NCBI GenBank assembly: GCA_022393335.1
Contig: JAJEKB010020060.1
Span: 1-64,000 of the forward strand
Length of the DNA stretch: 64,000 nt
From: Macrotrachela quadricornifera
Taxonomy: Eukaryota; Rotifera; Eurotatoria; Philodinida; Philodinidae
Direction of reading: 5' to 3'
Shown piece after piece: positions 46,470 through 57,778 of this stretch. Every line of letters begins with the position of its first letter. Within the stretch, counting starts at the first letter, position 1. The notes under the pieces are model-generated. The model made no database searches, was not told the origin of the DNA, and was given only the letters and a program-made list of their open reading frames with translations. The translations under genes were made by a program, and so were the position numbers.

Positions 46470-48872
46470 GAAAAGGTTCTTACAAGAACGGCCATATACC
46501 GATCTTCCCATTGAAAAAAACGTAGGGAAAAATCGATATTTTTACAATAACTCAGAGTGCGATCGTCCAATCAGGTTCAACTTCGAACTCGACTGAGATA
46601 TTGATGAGACTAAACTATATAGAAAATTTCACCACGATCCGACCCTCCTTTCGAAAGTTATTATGTAAACAAACGGTCGGACACACTGACCGATTCTAGA
46701 AGTGTGTTCACTTTTTGAGTACGCCAAAAAACTAGGCAAGACAAATTATTTTCGAATGAGTTTTTATTTGCATCTAGCGGGATTACGGTCGTAAACAACC
46801 TCATGAATCTATAAGAGATATACGATAGATACAGACGTCAGTATTTTCATAATAGTTCACCAATATTAATACCTATCGAATACGAGTTTTTACGATTCAA
46901 TAGTTCTTTTTATTAACTAAAAAACCATGCATCTGGGAAACCCCATAACCACTAGTTATTTGAAACATATCTAGACAATTTAGTTTCTAGATAGAGAGAA
47001 CCCATGGGAAACGCACCGCATTTACGTCGACCATCTCAGAATCGGGTCAAACCGTCAGGGTTTATAGAGCTCGACGAGCTGATCATTTTGGTATGAAATA
47101 ATACTAGGTTTGAATGTATTTTCGCTTAAAACAAGCCAAAATATAGTTATATGAATTTAGCCTAAAATATGGTAAAACTGAAAAATCTTGGTCTTTTAGA
47201 GAATATTCCTAGAACATTTTCCTCCTTATTTTATAACCAAAAAACAACAATCTATATATATTCTGATAGCCCATCGTTGGCTCTTTCAAACCATATAAAA
47301 TTCGAATACTTCAGGTTAGCATGGCAAATTTTTTAAAGGCAAGACGCTTGATCGATCACTACATAAACTTTCTCTCCTAGTGACAAGGCCAAGCCGGATT
47401 TGGAAGAGGGGTGGTATGGTAGGTTTTGTAGAGCGTCACTTGCTCTATCTTCTGATATATAAGACTCCCTGCGCCGTTTCGATTTTCATCTGCTAAAGAG
47501 CCTAAATGTTTATTTCCTCACGTAATAGGATAAATTTCACTTCTCATTCAAGATTTTTTCGAGGAAAAACTCGATGAAATAATTTGAAAATTTCAACCCA
47601 AATAGATCTCAACGAGTAGAGAAAGAAGTCTGTGAAATTCTACGAATCATTATGTTTTCTTGCCTGTCATCTTATGGTTGTAACATATGATGCATACTTG
47701 AACGATATGCAATGTTATTTATTCAACATTCAATTCTATTATGAGACTATGTTGATGTTGATGTAAGATAAATAGATTTATCTGAACTCGAATATTCTCA
47801 TTTGAAAATGCTAAAACAACAAGAATTTGAGAGAGTGATTCATGAATCTAGCACATTTCACGGAAAACCAAGTCCGTTCTAAATCATGTGATCGAGTTTT
47901 TCTTCGAAAAAATCTTGAATGAGAAGTGAAATTTATCCTATTACGTGAGGAAATAAACATTTAGGCTCTTTAGCAGATGAAAATCGAAACGGCGCAGGGA
48001 GTCTTATATATCAGAAGATAGAGCAAGTGACGCTCTACAAAACCTACCATACCACCCCTCTTCCAAATTCGGCTTGGCCTTGTCACTAGGAGAGAAAGTT
48101 TATGTAGTGATCGATCAAGCGTCTTGCCTTTAAAAAATTTGCCATGCTAACCTGAAGTATTCGAATTTTATATGGTTTGAAAGAGCCAACGATGGGCTAT
48201 CAGAATATATATAGATTGTTGTTTTTTGGTTATAAAATAAGGAGGAAAATGTTCTCGGAATATTCTCTAAAAGACCAAGATTTTTCAGTTTTACCATATT
48301 TTAGGCTAAATTCATATAACTATATTTTGGCTTGTTTTAAGCGAAAATACATTCAAACCTAGTATTATTTCATACCAAAATGATCAGCTCGTCGAGCTCT
48401 ATAAACCCTGACGGTTTGACCCGATTCTGAGATGGTTGACGTAAATGCGGTACGTTTCCAATAGATTCTCTCATAGAAATTTTGTGCATTTGAGACCTTT
48501 TTTAGGTGATGTTTCGTTAGAAGACTACAATTTCATTCAAAACTAATATTATAATCGAAATCAGCGTTAAAAGTTGAGTAGATTCATATATTTTCTAAAG
48601 GATTCTGAGAAAAATTTTTTTTTTTGAAAAAATCTCCGTACCCCCCCTCAGGGATGGTCTGGTCAATAATGACAATCTTTTCGATAACTCAGCCATTTCG
48701 CGTTGGATCCTTCTCATCTTCGAACTCGACCGAGATATTGATGAGACGATTCTATGCACAAAATTTCAGCTCAATCGAATGTAGTTGTGAAGAGTTATCG
48801 TGTAAACGGCCGGCCGGCCGGACGGACACACTGACCGATTCTAGAGTGTACTCACTTTTTGAGTACACAAAA
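46470..48872 (+). mobile_element. Dispersed element with 3' hairpin tail, copy B, interrupted
   Basis: 46735-47005 plus 48460-48872 together correspond to the uninterrupted copy at 18610-19252; the palindrome at 47007-48459 splits it. A diverged tail with CGGTCGGACACACTGACC and a hairpin near GTGTTCACTTTTTGAGTACG at 46700-46725 lies just before, so an older copy precedes it. The tail ends in GTGTACTCA-ctttt-TGAGTACAC at 48846-48868. Confidence 0.7.
47007..48459. mobile_element. Near-perfect 1.45-kb palindrome
   Basis: Left arm 47007-47584 and right arm 47893-48459 are almost identical reverse complements; I noticed only a handful of differences. The ends read GGAAACGCACCGCATTTACG and, on the other strand, GGAAACGTACCGCATTTACG. 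The 308-bp centre is unique. AGAGCTCGACGAGCTGAT lies about 62 bp in from each end, as in the TTAA-flanked palindrome at 11096. It inserted into the copy B element, so it is the younger of the two. No coding. Confidence 0.85.
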
Positions 48873-48873
48873 A

Positions 48874-49218
48874 TTACGATTTCATTCAAAACTAATATCA
48901 TATTCGGAATCAGCGTTAAAAACTGAGTCGATTTATATATATTTTAAATAATTCTGAGAAAAATTTTTTTTTCGAAAAAATCCCTGTACCCCCCTCAGGG
49001 AGGGTCTGGTCAATAATGACAATCTTTTCGATAACTCAGCCATTTGTCGTCGGATCTTCCTCATCTTCGAACTCGACCGAGATATTGATGAGACAGTTCT
49101 GTGCACAAAATTTCGGCTCAATCGAATGTAATTGTAAGGAGTTATCGTGTAAACGGACGGTCGGACGGACGGACACACTGACCGATTCTAGAGTGTACTC
49201 ACTTTTTGAGTACACAAA
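48874..49218 (+). repeat. Tandem second copy of the 3' tail module
   Basis: The last ~345 bp of the dispersed element (from TACGATTTCATTCAAAACTA through GGACGGACACACTGACCG to the hairpin GTGTACTCA-ctttt-TGAGTACAC) is repeated directly after the first tail at 48525-48872. Three highly similar tails are therefore in the window (the third at 18912-19252), and a diverged one near 46560-46725. Confidence 0.8.
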
Positions 49219-49528
49219 AACTGAACGTAGAATGATATACCTTTACTAGAATTTGTGACTCATTGCATATTCTCGTATATGCTTGTACGATTTTCTATGT
49301 TAAGAAATACTTTTTAAGCTTATGAAAGCAATAAACCCTATAAGTAAGAGTTTATTCTACGATTGTAATAAAAAATGTGCAACGATATGATTTTCCTTTA
49401 GAATTTGTTTGTTTCATATACTCCAAAAAAGGTTTTATGAACACAATAAAAATCTGTGTGTCTCGCAAATGTGAATTTTAACTTTCGGAAAAAATAATTA
49501 TCTGTGTCAAATAAGAAACATCATAAAC

Positions 49529-50240
49529 TAGGGATGTAACAATACCAATACGGTATTGGGGTATTGGTATTGGTATCGGGTAGTATTGGGTGGTATTGGT
49601 ATTGGTATTGGCAGTATTGATATTTCGTTGGTATTAGTATTGGTATTGGTATTGTAACTTCCTTATTTTCCCGATCACCATCAGAGGTTCTATAAGGACT
49701 TTTGTAGAGCACCCTCGATAACCCCAGATTGGCTCGAACAACCCTATGCTCCATCCTTATCTTCATGGGGAAAAAACGCCTCGAAATCTGATTGGCCGAA
49801 ACTTTTTTTTCTAACAGCCAATCAGATTGCAGGAAATTGTAACTTCCTTATTTTCCGGGTAACCATCGGACGTTCTATTAGGACTTTTGTAGAGCACCAT
49901 CGATAACCCCAGATTGGCCCGAACAACCCTATGCTCCATCCTTATCTTCATGGAAAAAAAATGCGTCGAAATCTGATTGGCTGTGACAAAAAAAAGTTTC
50001 ACCCAATCAGATTTCGAGGCGTTTTTTCCCCATGAAGATAAGGATGGAGCATAGGGTTGTTCGAGCCAATCTGGGGTTATCGAGGGCGCTCTACAAAAGT
50101 CCTAATAGAACCTCCGATGATTACTCGGAAAATAAGGAAGTTACAATACCAATACCAATACCGGTCAATACCAATACCAGTCGATACCAATACCGTCAAT
50201 ACCAATACCTCAATACCGTATTGGTATTGTTACATGCCTA
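49529..50240. mobile_element. hAT-like element with GTATTG-rich ends
   Basis: The ends TAGGGATGTAACAATACC and, on the other strand, TAGGCATGTAACAATACC continue into GGTATTG repeats for about 110 and 90 bp. A start of this kind is common in hAT elements. The flanking eight bases do not match (TCATAAAC against TACTGGAG), so no duplication is seen. The interior is three copies of a ~170-bp unit (49655-49795, 49820-49985 inverted relative to 49995-50145) with TTGTTCGAGCCAATCTGGGG and CCAATCAGATTTCGA. Confidence 0.75.
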
Positions 50241-51473
50241 TACTGGAGACATGATGGAGGATTTTTCGCAATGACAAAACTTCGACTTTTAGTTTTGAAA
50301 CTACACGATATATTTTTCATCTATTATGGAAAAGTTCCCTAAGGGGCAATACTCCCTCTGTAAATTTTTTCTGGTTACGCCACTATTCAAGATTTTGTAT
50401 ATTATAAATGTATAAACAAACCTCGAGTGAATAAAGATAATCTTCACTATGATCTAATTATAGATTATCATCATCGATATATTCAGCAGCTTCTTTATCT
50501 TTAATTGTATTTCGAATAAAAAAAGCAAAAATGATAGGCAAACATATCACTTATATAATAAAGATAATCTATCGAAAGTTTTCTTTATCAATGGATCTAC
50601 CTTAATTGTTTGAATGAATAATATTGATGAGGAAAAACCACTCACAAGTGATGTTAATCATTTTTGAGTTTTCAAATCACCAAATCCAATTTCACGAATA
50701 ATAATAGAAACTACAGCCAATATAAATGATAAACTATAAGCAATAAAAAGATATCACCAACGAAATGGTACTGGCAATCGTTTATTGCCACAAAACTGAA
50801 TCAATTTCACTACAAAAATAAGAGAAAATCTTACTAATTAATTGTAATTTAATCTACGGTAATGATTGTGGTCTTGTTTTATAAATAGCTTCACGTAATG
50901 GAGAAAGTTGTTGGTGAGAACGTTTGAGGTTTTATACGTCGAAAGAACTACATAAGTAATATACTTCGAAGAAATGAAAATATTTCAACGATGACACCAA
51001 TACTAATCTCAATATTTATCAAACAAAAAATTCAAAACTAATTAAAGAAATAAGACAAACATGTTCAGAAATGATATAAAGAGGACAAAATGATAGACTA
51101 TTCGTATTTTTTGTTGTTCTTACTTAAAGGATGGGGGTGAGTTTGATAGCAAAACAGGCCCTATTTAGAAATCATAACAGAACCTACACTATTTATATAT
51201 AATCATGAAGACAATTGATTCCACTATTTATCTAGATCATAGTTTTGCTATAATATTGATTTTCTTATTGATTCCATCATATATAAAGTAGAGGGTATGT
51301 AGGACATAGAAGATGCAGTATGGTGGTCCGCGTGTATATCTTCGATCTCTATTATTTAAAGAGACTTCGTTACCATTTTTTCTGCATAACTAGGCCTTAG
51401 TATGTCCTTCAAAAATGCTCGAACATGAGCCTTTCGAAAGCTTGCCTTTGGAATTCTGCTAAGACCATATTGC

Positions 51474-51829
51474 CCATGTAAAAAAGTTTCAAAAATCATG
51501 ATTTTTATGAGAAATTCGATGAGAAATCGATTTAAATGGCACGATTTTCATAGCTGAGTCATCAATCAAATTGAAAAAATCAATTAAAACCGAATAAGGT
51601 GTTGTAGTAAATCGATTAAAATCGATTTTTTTTTCACGGAAAATCAAATATCATAAGATTTCAATCGATTACATACAGCTTAATCGATTTTTTACTACAA
51701 TTTAATTGATTTTAATTGATCTTTGTAATATAATTGATGACTAAGCTATGAAAATCGTGCCATTTAAATCGATTTGTCATCGGATTTCTCATAAAAATCA
51801 TGATTTTTGCAACTTTTTTTACATGGGTG
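51474..51829. mobile_element. Nested palindrome
   Basis: CCCATGTAAAAAAGTT at the left and AACTTTTTTTACATGGG at the right frame about 356 bp of imperfect palindrome. It is made of AAATCGATTTAAATGGCACG-type words and their complements. It lies inside the larger element, so three insertion layers are stacked here (gene, element, palindrome). Confidence 0.8.
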
Positions 51830-52335
51830 GTTTTCATAGGTCATTTATATAGGACTTAAGAGGGTGTTTTGCTTCGAAGTCGACTATTTGAAAACATTCT
51901 ACCCTCATTTTTTTTCATAACTATTTCTTCTATGATTTTAAAAAATACCGAAGACGGACTTTTAAATCCTTATAGAATCATGTAAATTTCAACGGTACAT
52001 AGATAGTTATAAGATTAAATGTGTGTAATGAATATAGAATATCTTGATATTATTGAAACGGTTTTGTTTTCGTTGTAAAGAGTTTTAGTAAATTTTTTGT
52101 GTAACGGTAGTTAACGTATGAATCTATGAAAATAATTGATTATCGAAGTACTATGTATGTGTAATATAACAAACCTAATTATGAAATTCAGATGTGGAAA
52201 ATATCTTTTTATAAATAATGATCAGTAATCGTGTATAATGTAGAAAATTGAAATACGGTCGCGGAAAAATTAATGCATGTTGCCGAATAGAAATTTACTA
52301 GTGATGTTCTGATATTTGTATATTACGAGGATAGA

Positions 52336-52680
52336 CTATGTGTAGTTTCTTTCGAAAATAGAAGTTCTATTTAAAATACTTTTAACTGATTTTTCAGAAA
52401 GAAATATGAAATAAATGAGGTAATGAGAACTTAGAGAATAGCAGATGACTTCGTCGTTATCATCAGACGAATATTCACCGTCTGATATTAAATCACAAAA
52501 ATGTATATTATATGAATTAGTTAATGAAGACTGTTTGTTTCTTTTGAGTTGATACCGTTCATAAAAAAGGAACCAAATTGCAGAGGCGACATGTGAGCAA
52601 CATCTCACTGTTCTAGTACTATCTTTGCATATGCAATACCAAGTCACTTTTGATTTTTTATGAAAAAAAGAAACTAGCAT
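52336..52680 (-). pseudogene. SWIM-type zinc-finger fragment of a transposase-like protein
   Basis: The frame reads WYCICKDSTRTVRCCSHVAS followed by AIWFLFYER. This has the C-x-C...C-x-H pattern of a SWIM zinc finger, in the form RTVxCCSHVAxxxW that I associate with the C-terminus of some animal DDE-type transposases. An acidic tail (DGEYSSDDNDE) follows. Only about 114 codons are open, and no catalytic Asp/Glu region precedes it in the element, so this is the tail of a deleted gene. It points to the element's origin even though the superfamily stays unnamed. Confidence 0.55.
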
Positions 52681-54159
52681 GTCTTCAAATAGTAGACTTC
52701 GAGCTCAATCACTTCCTGAAATCCTATATAAATGACCTATGAGGACCAGTATGGTCTTAGCAGAATTCCAAAAGCAAGCTTTCGAAAGGCTCATGTTCGA
52801 GCATTTTTGAAGGACATACTAAGGCCTAGTTATGCAGAAAAAATGGTAACGAAGTCTCTTTAAATAATAGAGATCGAAGATATACACGCGGACCACCATA
52901 CTGCATCTTCTATGTCCTACATACCCTCTACTTTATATATGATGGAATCAATAAGAAAATCAATATTATAGCAAAACTATGATCTAGATAAATAGTGGAA
53001 TCAATTGTCTTCATGATTATATATAAATAGTGTAGGTTCTGTTATGATTTCTAAATAGGGCCTGTTTTGCTATCAAACTCACCCCATCCTTATTTAATCA
53101 TAATAAAGAATAACCAGAAGCATTACAGTAAATAGTAAAACAAAACAACAAGTACATCGTTGAACACGCAGAAGTTTATTTGAAGGTGGTCGCGATACTA
53201 TTGAAGACTAAATATGATCGTCTAATAAACTATGGATATGCTTGTTTCAACAGCGTATCAGAAAATTCTCGTTTTTGATGTTCGCCTGCAATTAATAAAA
53301 CAAGTTCAATCTAATGTTATTCGAGAAGAGAAAAATGACTAATCGAGACTCTGACTGAAGATGAAAATGTCGAAAATTTGAAAAAAAGTCGGTTTAGGTG
53401 TTCGATAAGAACGTCATTATCACTTGTACGCAATGTCACATTAGTAGCTTCAAATCGCGAGAAAAGCACCGAGGCTTAGCGAACTAGCTGACGAAATAAT
53501 GAGATACTACTTTATCTCAGTGTTTACGTGTGCATGGCTAGTTTAAGTCAACACTTCACTAGAAGCAGTACTTAAATAATATATCAAAGCTTTTTTGCTA
53601 GGTCTTTCTTTCTCAATAGTGAGAACTTGATTCCAATTTAGCTACTTGGTTTTTTTCGAATTTATTCACTAAAAATTTATGCAAATGTCTGCGCCTCAGT
53701 TTTTGACATTTTTACATTCGCCTAAAAAGTTGAGTGTGAATCGAGAGAAGTTTGTTCGATGAAAAAAAAAATTTCACCTCGTTTATTCAACAGCTAGACA
53801 ATTCTGACAAATAAAATACGGTTTTCCCATTGTTTGAAAATTACAATATTTAAGAAATCATGATGCTGATATACCTTCACTTCAATTATCATGACAAATA
53901 CGAATAGAATTCAATAGTCCTAATGATCGAATATTTTTCCCTAGAAAACAACGATAATTTTTATTTTGAAACAGTCATCAATTCCACCATGTTGGAATAT
54001 TTTTCGATGTGAATTATTAAATCTACAGACAGATGTTTTATTATCATCATCAGCAAGAATAAAACGAACTTTTAGTTTCGTTTCAGTGCATCTTTCGATG
54101 ACCGGTTAAAAGAATAATTTCAAAAAACTAATCATCTATTTTACGACTAACAACTAATG

Positions 54160-54637
54160 TTATTACTCATCATCTTTATATCTTGTAACGTGCAAAAATA
54201 AATAATAAATCATTTTATTTCAAGTAAAATTAACGTTTGAAAATACATTATTTCAATTAATTGATGATAATAAAAAACACTCGCAAATCTTGTTAAATAG
54301 GTAGAAAAGACATTATATTTGATAAGAATTTGACAATGATCCATCCTATAGTAAACAAAACAATGTTTTTGTTTTCGCAAGAAGAGAAAACTTTCTAATA
54401 ATCCATCCGATTGTCAATATTGAAGTGATAATAACCTAATCCATAATTTGATGAAAAATGAAATGGTGTATTAGATATTGGTAGATTAGGAATGCATTGA
54501 TTGAAACAAAGGTCTATCGAACTCAATTCTCTTAGATCAAAGATCACTGATTGATGATCAACTGTACGTTAATTATCGATGAAATATTATCACTTATTAA
54601 ATCTAAATTCAGAAATTGTTGTGTATATCAAACAATA
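54160..54637. other. Region upstream of the polycystin remnant
   Basis: A minus-strand frame near 54560-54400 (FDLRELSSIDLCFNQCIPNL) is open for about 50 codons and might be an eroded upstream exon. I could not match it to a known polycystin segment. Confidence 0.3.
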
Positions 54638-54654
54638 CCCAGACAGACAAAACT

Positions 54655-55140
54655 CGAAAAAAAACAGTGGAATACGCGTAGAAATTTTAACGAAAAAAAA
54701 ATCCGGAAAAGCGCACATTTTCCCGATTTTTATCTCCGTTAGGTTTTCTACGCTCATAAACGCTTTGAAAAAATACGTATCGTTACGAATAGCAATTCTA
54801 CGCGTTTTTACTACTTGAATATCTGCGCGTTTCTAACGCCGGAAAATGTGCGCTTTTCCCGATTTTTATCTCCGTTAGCTTTTCTAAACTACTAAACGCG
54901 TTGAAGATCTACCCGTTTATAACACTTGCAACCGTACCTACTTTTACGATTTACAATTCTACGCGTTTTTACTAATTTGAATATCTGCGCGTTTCTAACG
55001 CCGGAAAATGTGCGCTTTTCCCGATTTTTATCTCCGTTAGCTTTTGTACACTACTAAACACGTTGAAAATCTACTACTTATTACCACTAGCAAATGTATG
55101 CCTCTTTCTCAATTTGCAAATCTATGTGGTTTTAACGTCT
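54655..55140. repeat. Subterminal array, ~137-165-bp unit
   Basis: Three copies of a unit with GCGCTTTTCCCGATTTTTAT then CTCCGTTAGCTTTT, at about 54711, 54848 and 55012. Each is preceded by ATCTGCGCGTTTCTAACGCC or a related word. Confidence 0.85.
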
Positions 55141-55189
55141 AACATGTGCACTTTTACCCATTTCTTACCCTTAACTTTCCAACGCGATA

Positions 55190-55660
55190 AAACTATACCC
55201 ATACGGATAACGCATCAACCTATACCCCCATGGGTAACGAATACACATATACCCATATGGGTAACGTATAAACATATACCTATATGGGTAATATATAGAC
55301 TTATACCTACAAAGGTAACGCATCAACCTATACCCACACGGGTAACGCAAACACATATACCCATATGGGTAATATATAGACTTATACCCACACGGGCAAC
55401 GCATCAACTTATACCCGCATGGGTAACGTAAAAACATATACCCATATGGGTAATGTATAGACTTATACCCATAGGGGTAACGCATACACATATACCCACA
55501 TGGGTAACGTAAAAACATATACCCAAATGGGTAACGTATAAACATATACCTATATGGGTAATATATAGACTTATACCCAGACGGGTAACGCATACACATA
55601 TACCTATATGGGTTACATATAGACCGATATTCATATTGGCGACATATAGACTTATATCTA
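55190..55660. repeat. 27-bp minisatellite of ATACCCATATGGGTA units
   Basis: About seventeen 27-bp units alternate three spacer types (GTATAAACAT, ATATAGACTT, GCATCAACCT) between copies of the self-complementary ATACCCATATGGGTA. Because 27 is a multiple of three, long open frames appear on both strands with 9-residue periods (YxxxxYPxG). I regard these as a by-product and not as proteins. Confidence 0.9.
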
Positions 55661-56320
55661 TGCACTTAACCTATACATATACACTCACATGGGCGACCTA
55701 CAGACTTATATTCACACGGCTACGGTTTAGACAGACATCCGTATAAGTTTTCATGTAGGCATATACTCACAAAGATATGGGTAAAAATATTTATTTGATG
55801 GGAACTGATATAGTGGTATATCTCAAGGACATAGACTACAAGTTGAGAGGCCGAAGTTTACGGACTTCATTCAAATAAACTAGAGATCTGATGAACTCGT
55901 TCATTTGAAGGATATAAACTATATATACAGTTCTTCTCCAGACACTGAGATTTTCGGCCGATTTGGTACGATTGAACTGAGTTGTGAAAACAATCTTTCA
56001 ACATAAAATGTATAATGTATCTTAGAGTGGCACTTTATAGAGAAATCTTTAAGTTCTGATCTACTAATATACTAGGCCTCCTGCACTAATCGAGTTTCCC
56101 ATACTAGAACATCACGCTTAAATAGAGGTTCCTGTCAGCGAAAAATTTGAAATGCGTAGTACAAGCTTCTCTTAGTTAGGTGATAAAATAGTAAAACTAA
56201 CATTTAAGTTACCTCGACTGAAGGGAGGGTTATAAGAAAAAAAGTAAAATACGTTTGTTTGTGTGTCGCAGGTCAATAGAGTATAAACATTAAAGATACA
56301 CATGCACCTATCTATAAGAA
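55661..56320. other. Spacer between arrays of the giant element
   Basis: A few further CATATAGACTTATA words trail off to 55740. The rest is unique AT-rich sequence without coding signal. Confidence 0.4.
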
Positions 56321-56324
56321 TTCG

Positions 56325-56590
56325 CATAGGTCCATAAGTGCTATACTATAGGAGTATGGTTGGGTCCTCATGTGCTATACTATANNNNNNNNNNTATACT
56401 ATAGGAGTATGGTTGGGTCCTCATGTGCTATACTATAGGAGCACCCTTGGGTGCTTATATCCTATGCAATGAAGGTACTCTTGGATTCTTATATTCTATA
56501 CTATAAGGGTATCCTTGGGATCACATATGCTATACTACACAGGTGCCCTTGGGTCCTCATATGCTACACCATGGGTTACCCTCGTTCCCT
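56325..56590. repeat. ~41-43-bp minisatellite with a 10-N assembly gap
   Basis: Units contain CTATACTATAGGAGTATGG then TTGGGTCCTCATGTG. The gap at 56385-56394 lies inside identical flanking units, so the true copy number is probably larger than shown. Confidence 0.85.
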
Positions 56591-56599
56591 CAACTACTA

Positions 56600-57740
56600 T
56601 TTCCTCCACTAAAGAGAGTATGATATAGGAAACAAAATTATTGGATTTGTTCGCGTGTCATAGTTCAAAAGAATGAAAAGCTCGCAGTTGAAGCGCATCG
56701 TTACGGCTTGCTCAGCCGTCGGCTGAATACAATTCATTGAATATTTATCGTCTTATTAAATTCTACGTTTAGAAGTATCGCTACAGAAACACATGCATAC
56801 AAAAAACCTATATATTATTGAAAGAGTTAATCTTGTTAAAAGAAAACTGTCTGCAATAATAATGCATTGTTTTTTGTATGTATATGTTTGTTTAGGAAGA
56901 GTTCTCAATATGTAAATACGATGAGAAGCGATAGAAAATTGGTAGACTATATTCAGTACTGCTATATAAGGTTGAAGGTGTGTTGTTTATAATATGATAG
57001 ACTGCTGTTGAATTTGACGTGCAGAGAATCTATCTGTATGAAGTTCAGTGTTTGTGGGTATCTATATAGAATTGATTAATTGAGAAAATATCAAATCGAA
57101 TATTGTATTTTTTTTTGAAATCTTATGGTGAGGAATGGGTGAAATCTCGTAGAAACTTTAAGAATTTAATGTATTAATGATCCTAGAACTTTTTAGAATT
57201 TACTAGAGCAGGACCAGTAAATGTGCAACAATGCTTTTGGTACTTTGAGGAATCATATGGAATGTAATAGATTGACGATTTGCTAGCTTTATGAGATTTT
57301 TAGGAATTCTAGAAAATATGATGATGATGCTTGAAAAATTGTCTAAAACCATCTAGAAGGTTCTGAATATAAAAATTCTTTAAAACTCTCGAGAACATTT
57401 AAAACCCTCCTGGAATCTGTCGAAGATTCTTAAAATTTCCACAGTTACTCAGTAACGCATAATTATCTAAAAGACTTTTGGATATGAATGCTTGTCGAAC
57501 TTTCTAGAAGATAGTAAAGAATCGCTCGGCTGCAGTTGAAATCACTTAGAATATTGCAATAGTCGATAAGTAATGTACTCCGTTGCTTAGTGAACGGCAA
57601 ATAGTAGATGACTAAAGAGTAATAGCGCCTATCACTACAAACTCTTAAAAGTTTTTGGAACATTCATGAACATTGTTTAGCAAGTATATATATGAGGTTA
57701 GTTTTGTTAATAACCAACTACTAAAGGTATTCATCGCGTC

Positions 57741-57778
<38 letters not shown>

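Larger units (their letters stand above)
51127..53091. mobile_element. 1.97-kb element with ~335-bp inverted ends, inside the polycystin pseudogene
   Basis: The arms 51127-51473 and 52750-53091 are near-identical reverse complements. They start AAGGATGGGG-GTGAGTTTG on one side and AAGGATGGGGTGAGTTTG on the other. TTAA or TTTAA occurs near both ends but not in register, so the target duplication is unsettled. It contains a coding fragment (52336-52680, minus) and a nested palindrome (51474-51829). It splits the pseudogene between the first membrane helix and the GVIVEIFSF segment. Confidence 0.85.
50458..54150 (-). pseudogene. Polycystin-1-like (PLAT plus membrane region) pseudogene
   Basis: Polycystin-1 family proteins are large membrane proteins with an intracellular PLAT domain after the first membrane helix. 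Minus strand, from 54150: FFEIILLTGHRK, (frameshift) TKLKVRFILADDDNKTSV, FQHGGID; then SLGLLNSIRICHDN and FLKYCNFQTM, the PLAT domain. Then HSLLDDHI, a stop, SSIVSRPPSNKLLRVQRC and a hydrophobic helix up to 53092. After the inserted element: SIGVIVEIFSFLRSILLM, stop, FFRRIKP, (frameshift) LSPLREAIYKTRP, YLFIAYSLSFILAVVSIII, REIGFGDLKTQK, stop, LTSLVSGFSSSILFIQTIKV, intron, and FAFFIRNTIKDKEAAEYIDD to a stop at 50458. At least six stops and two frameshifts mean it is dead. The N-terminal extracellular part and the later channel-like helices are not in the window. Confidence 0.8.

Noticed and set aside
48624..49249. Similar frames containing SITQPFRVGS and GRTDTLTDSRVYSLFEYTK
   Set aside because: They repeat because the tail module repeats. 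The end of the frame is the hairpin itself and there is no start or splice support.
49521..50274. Frames with MKIRMEHRVVRANLGLSR on both strands
   Set aside because: They arise from the three internal units of the hAT-like element, one in opposite orientation. There is no consistent gene structure.
55171..55665. A 164-residue frame on the minus strand and a 122-residue frame on the plus strand
   Set aside because: Both come from a 27-bp tandem repeat with a self-complementary core. Periodicity alone explains the open frames on both strands.
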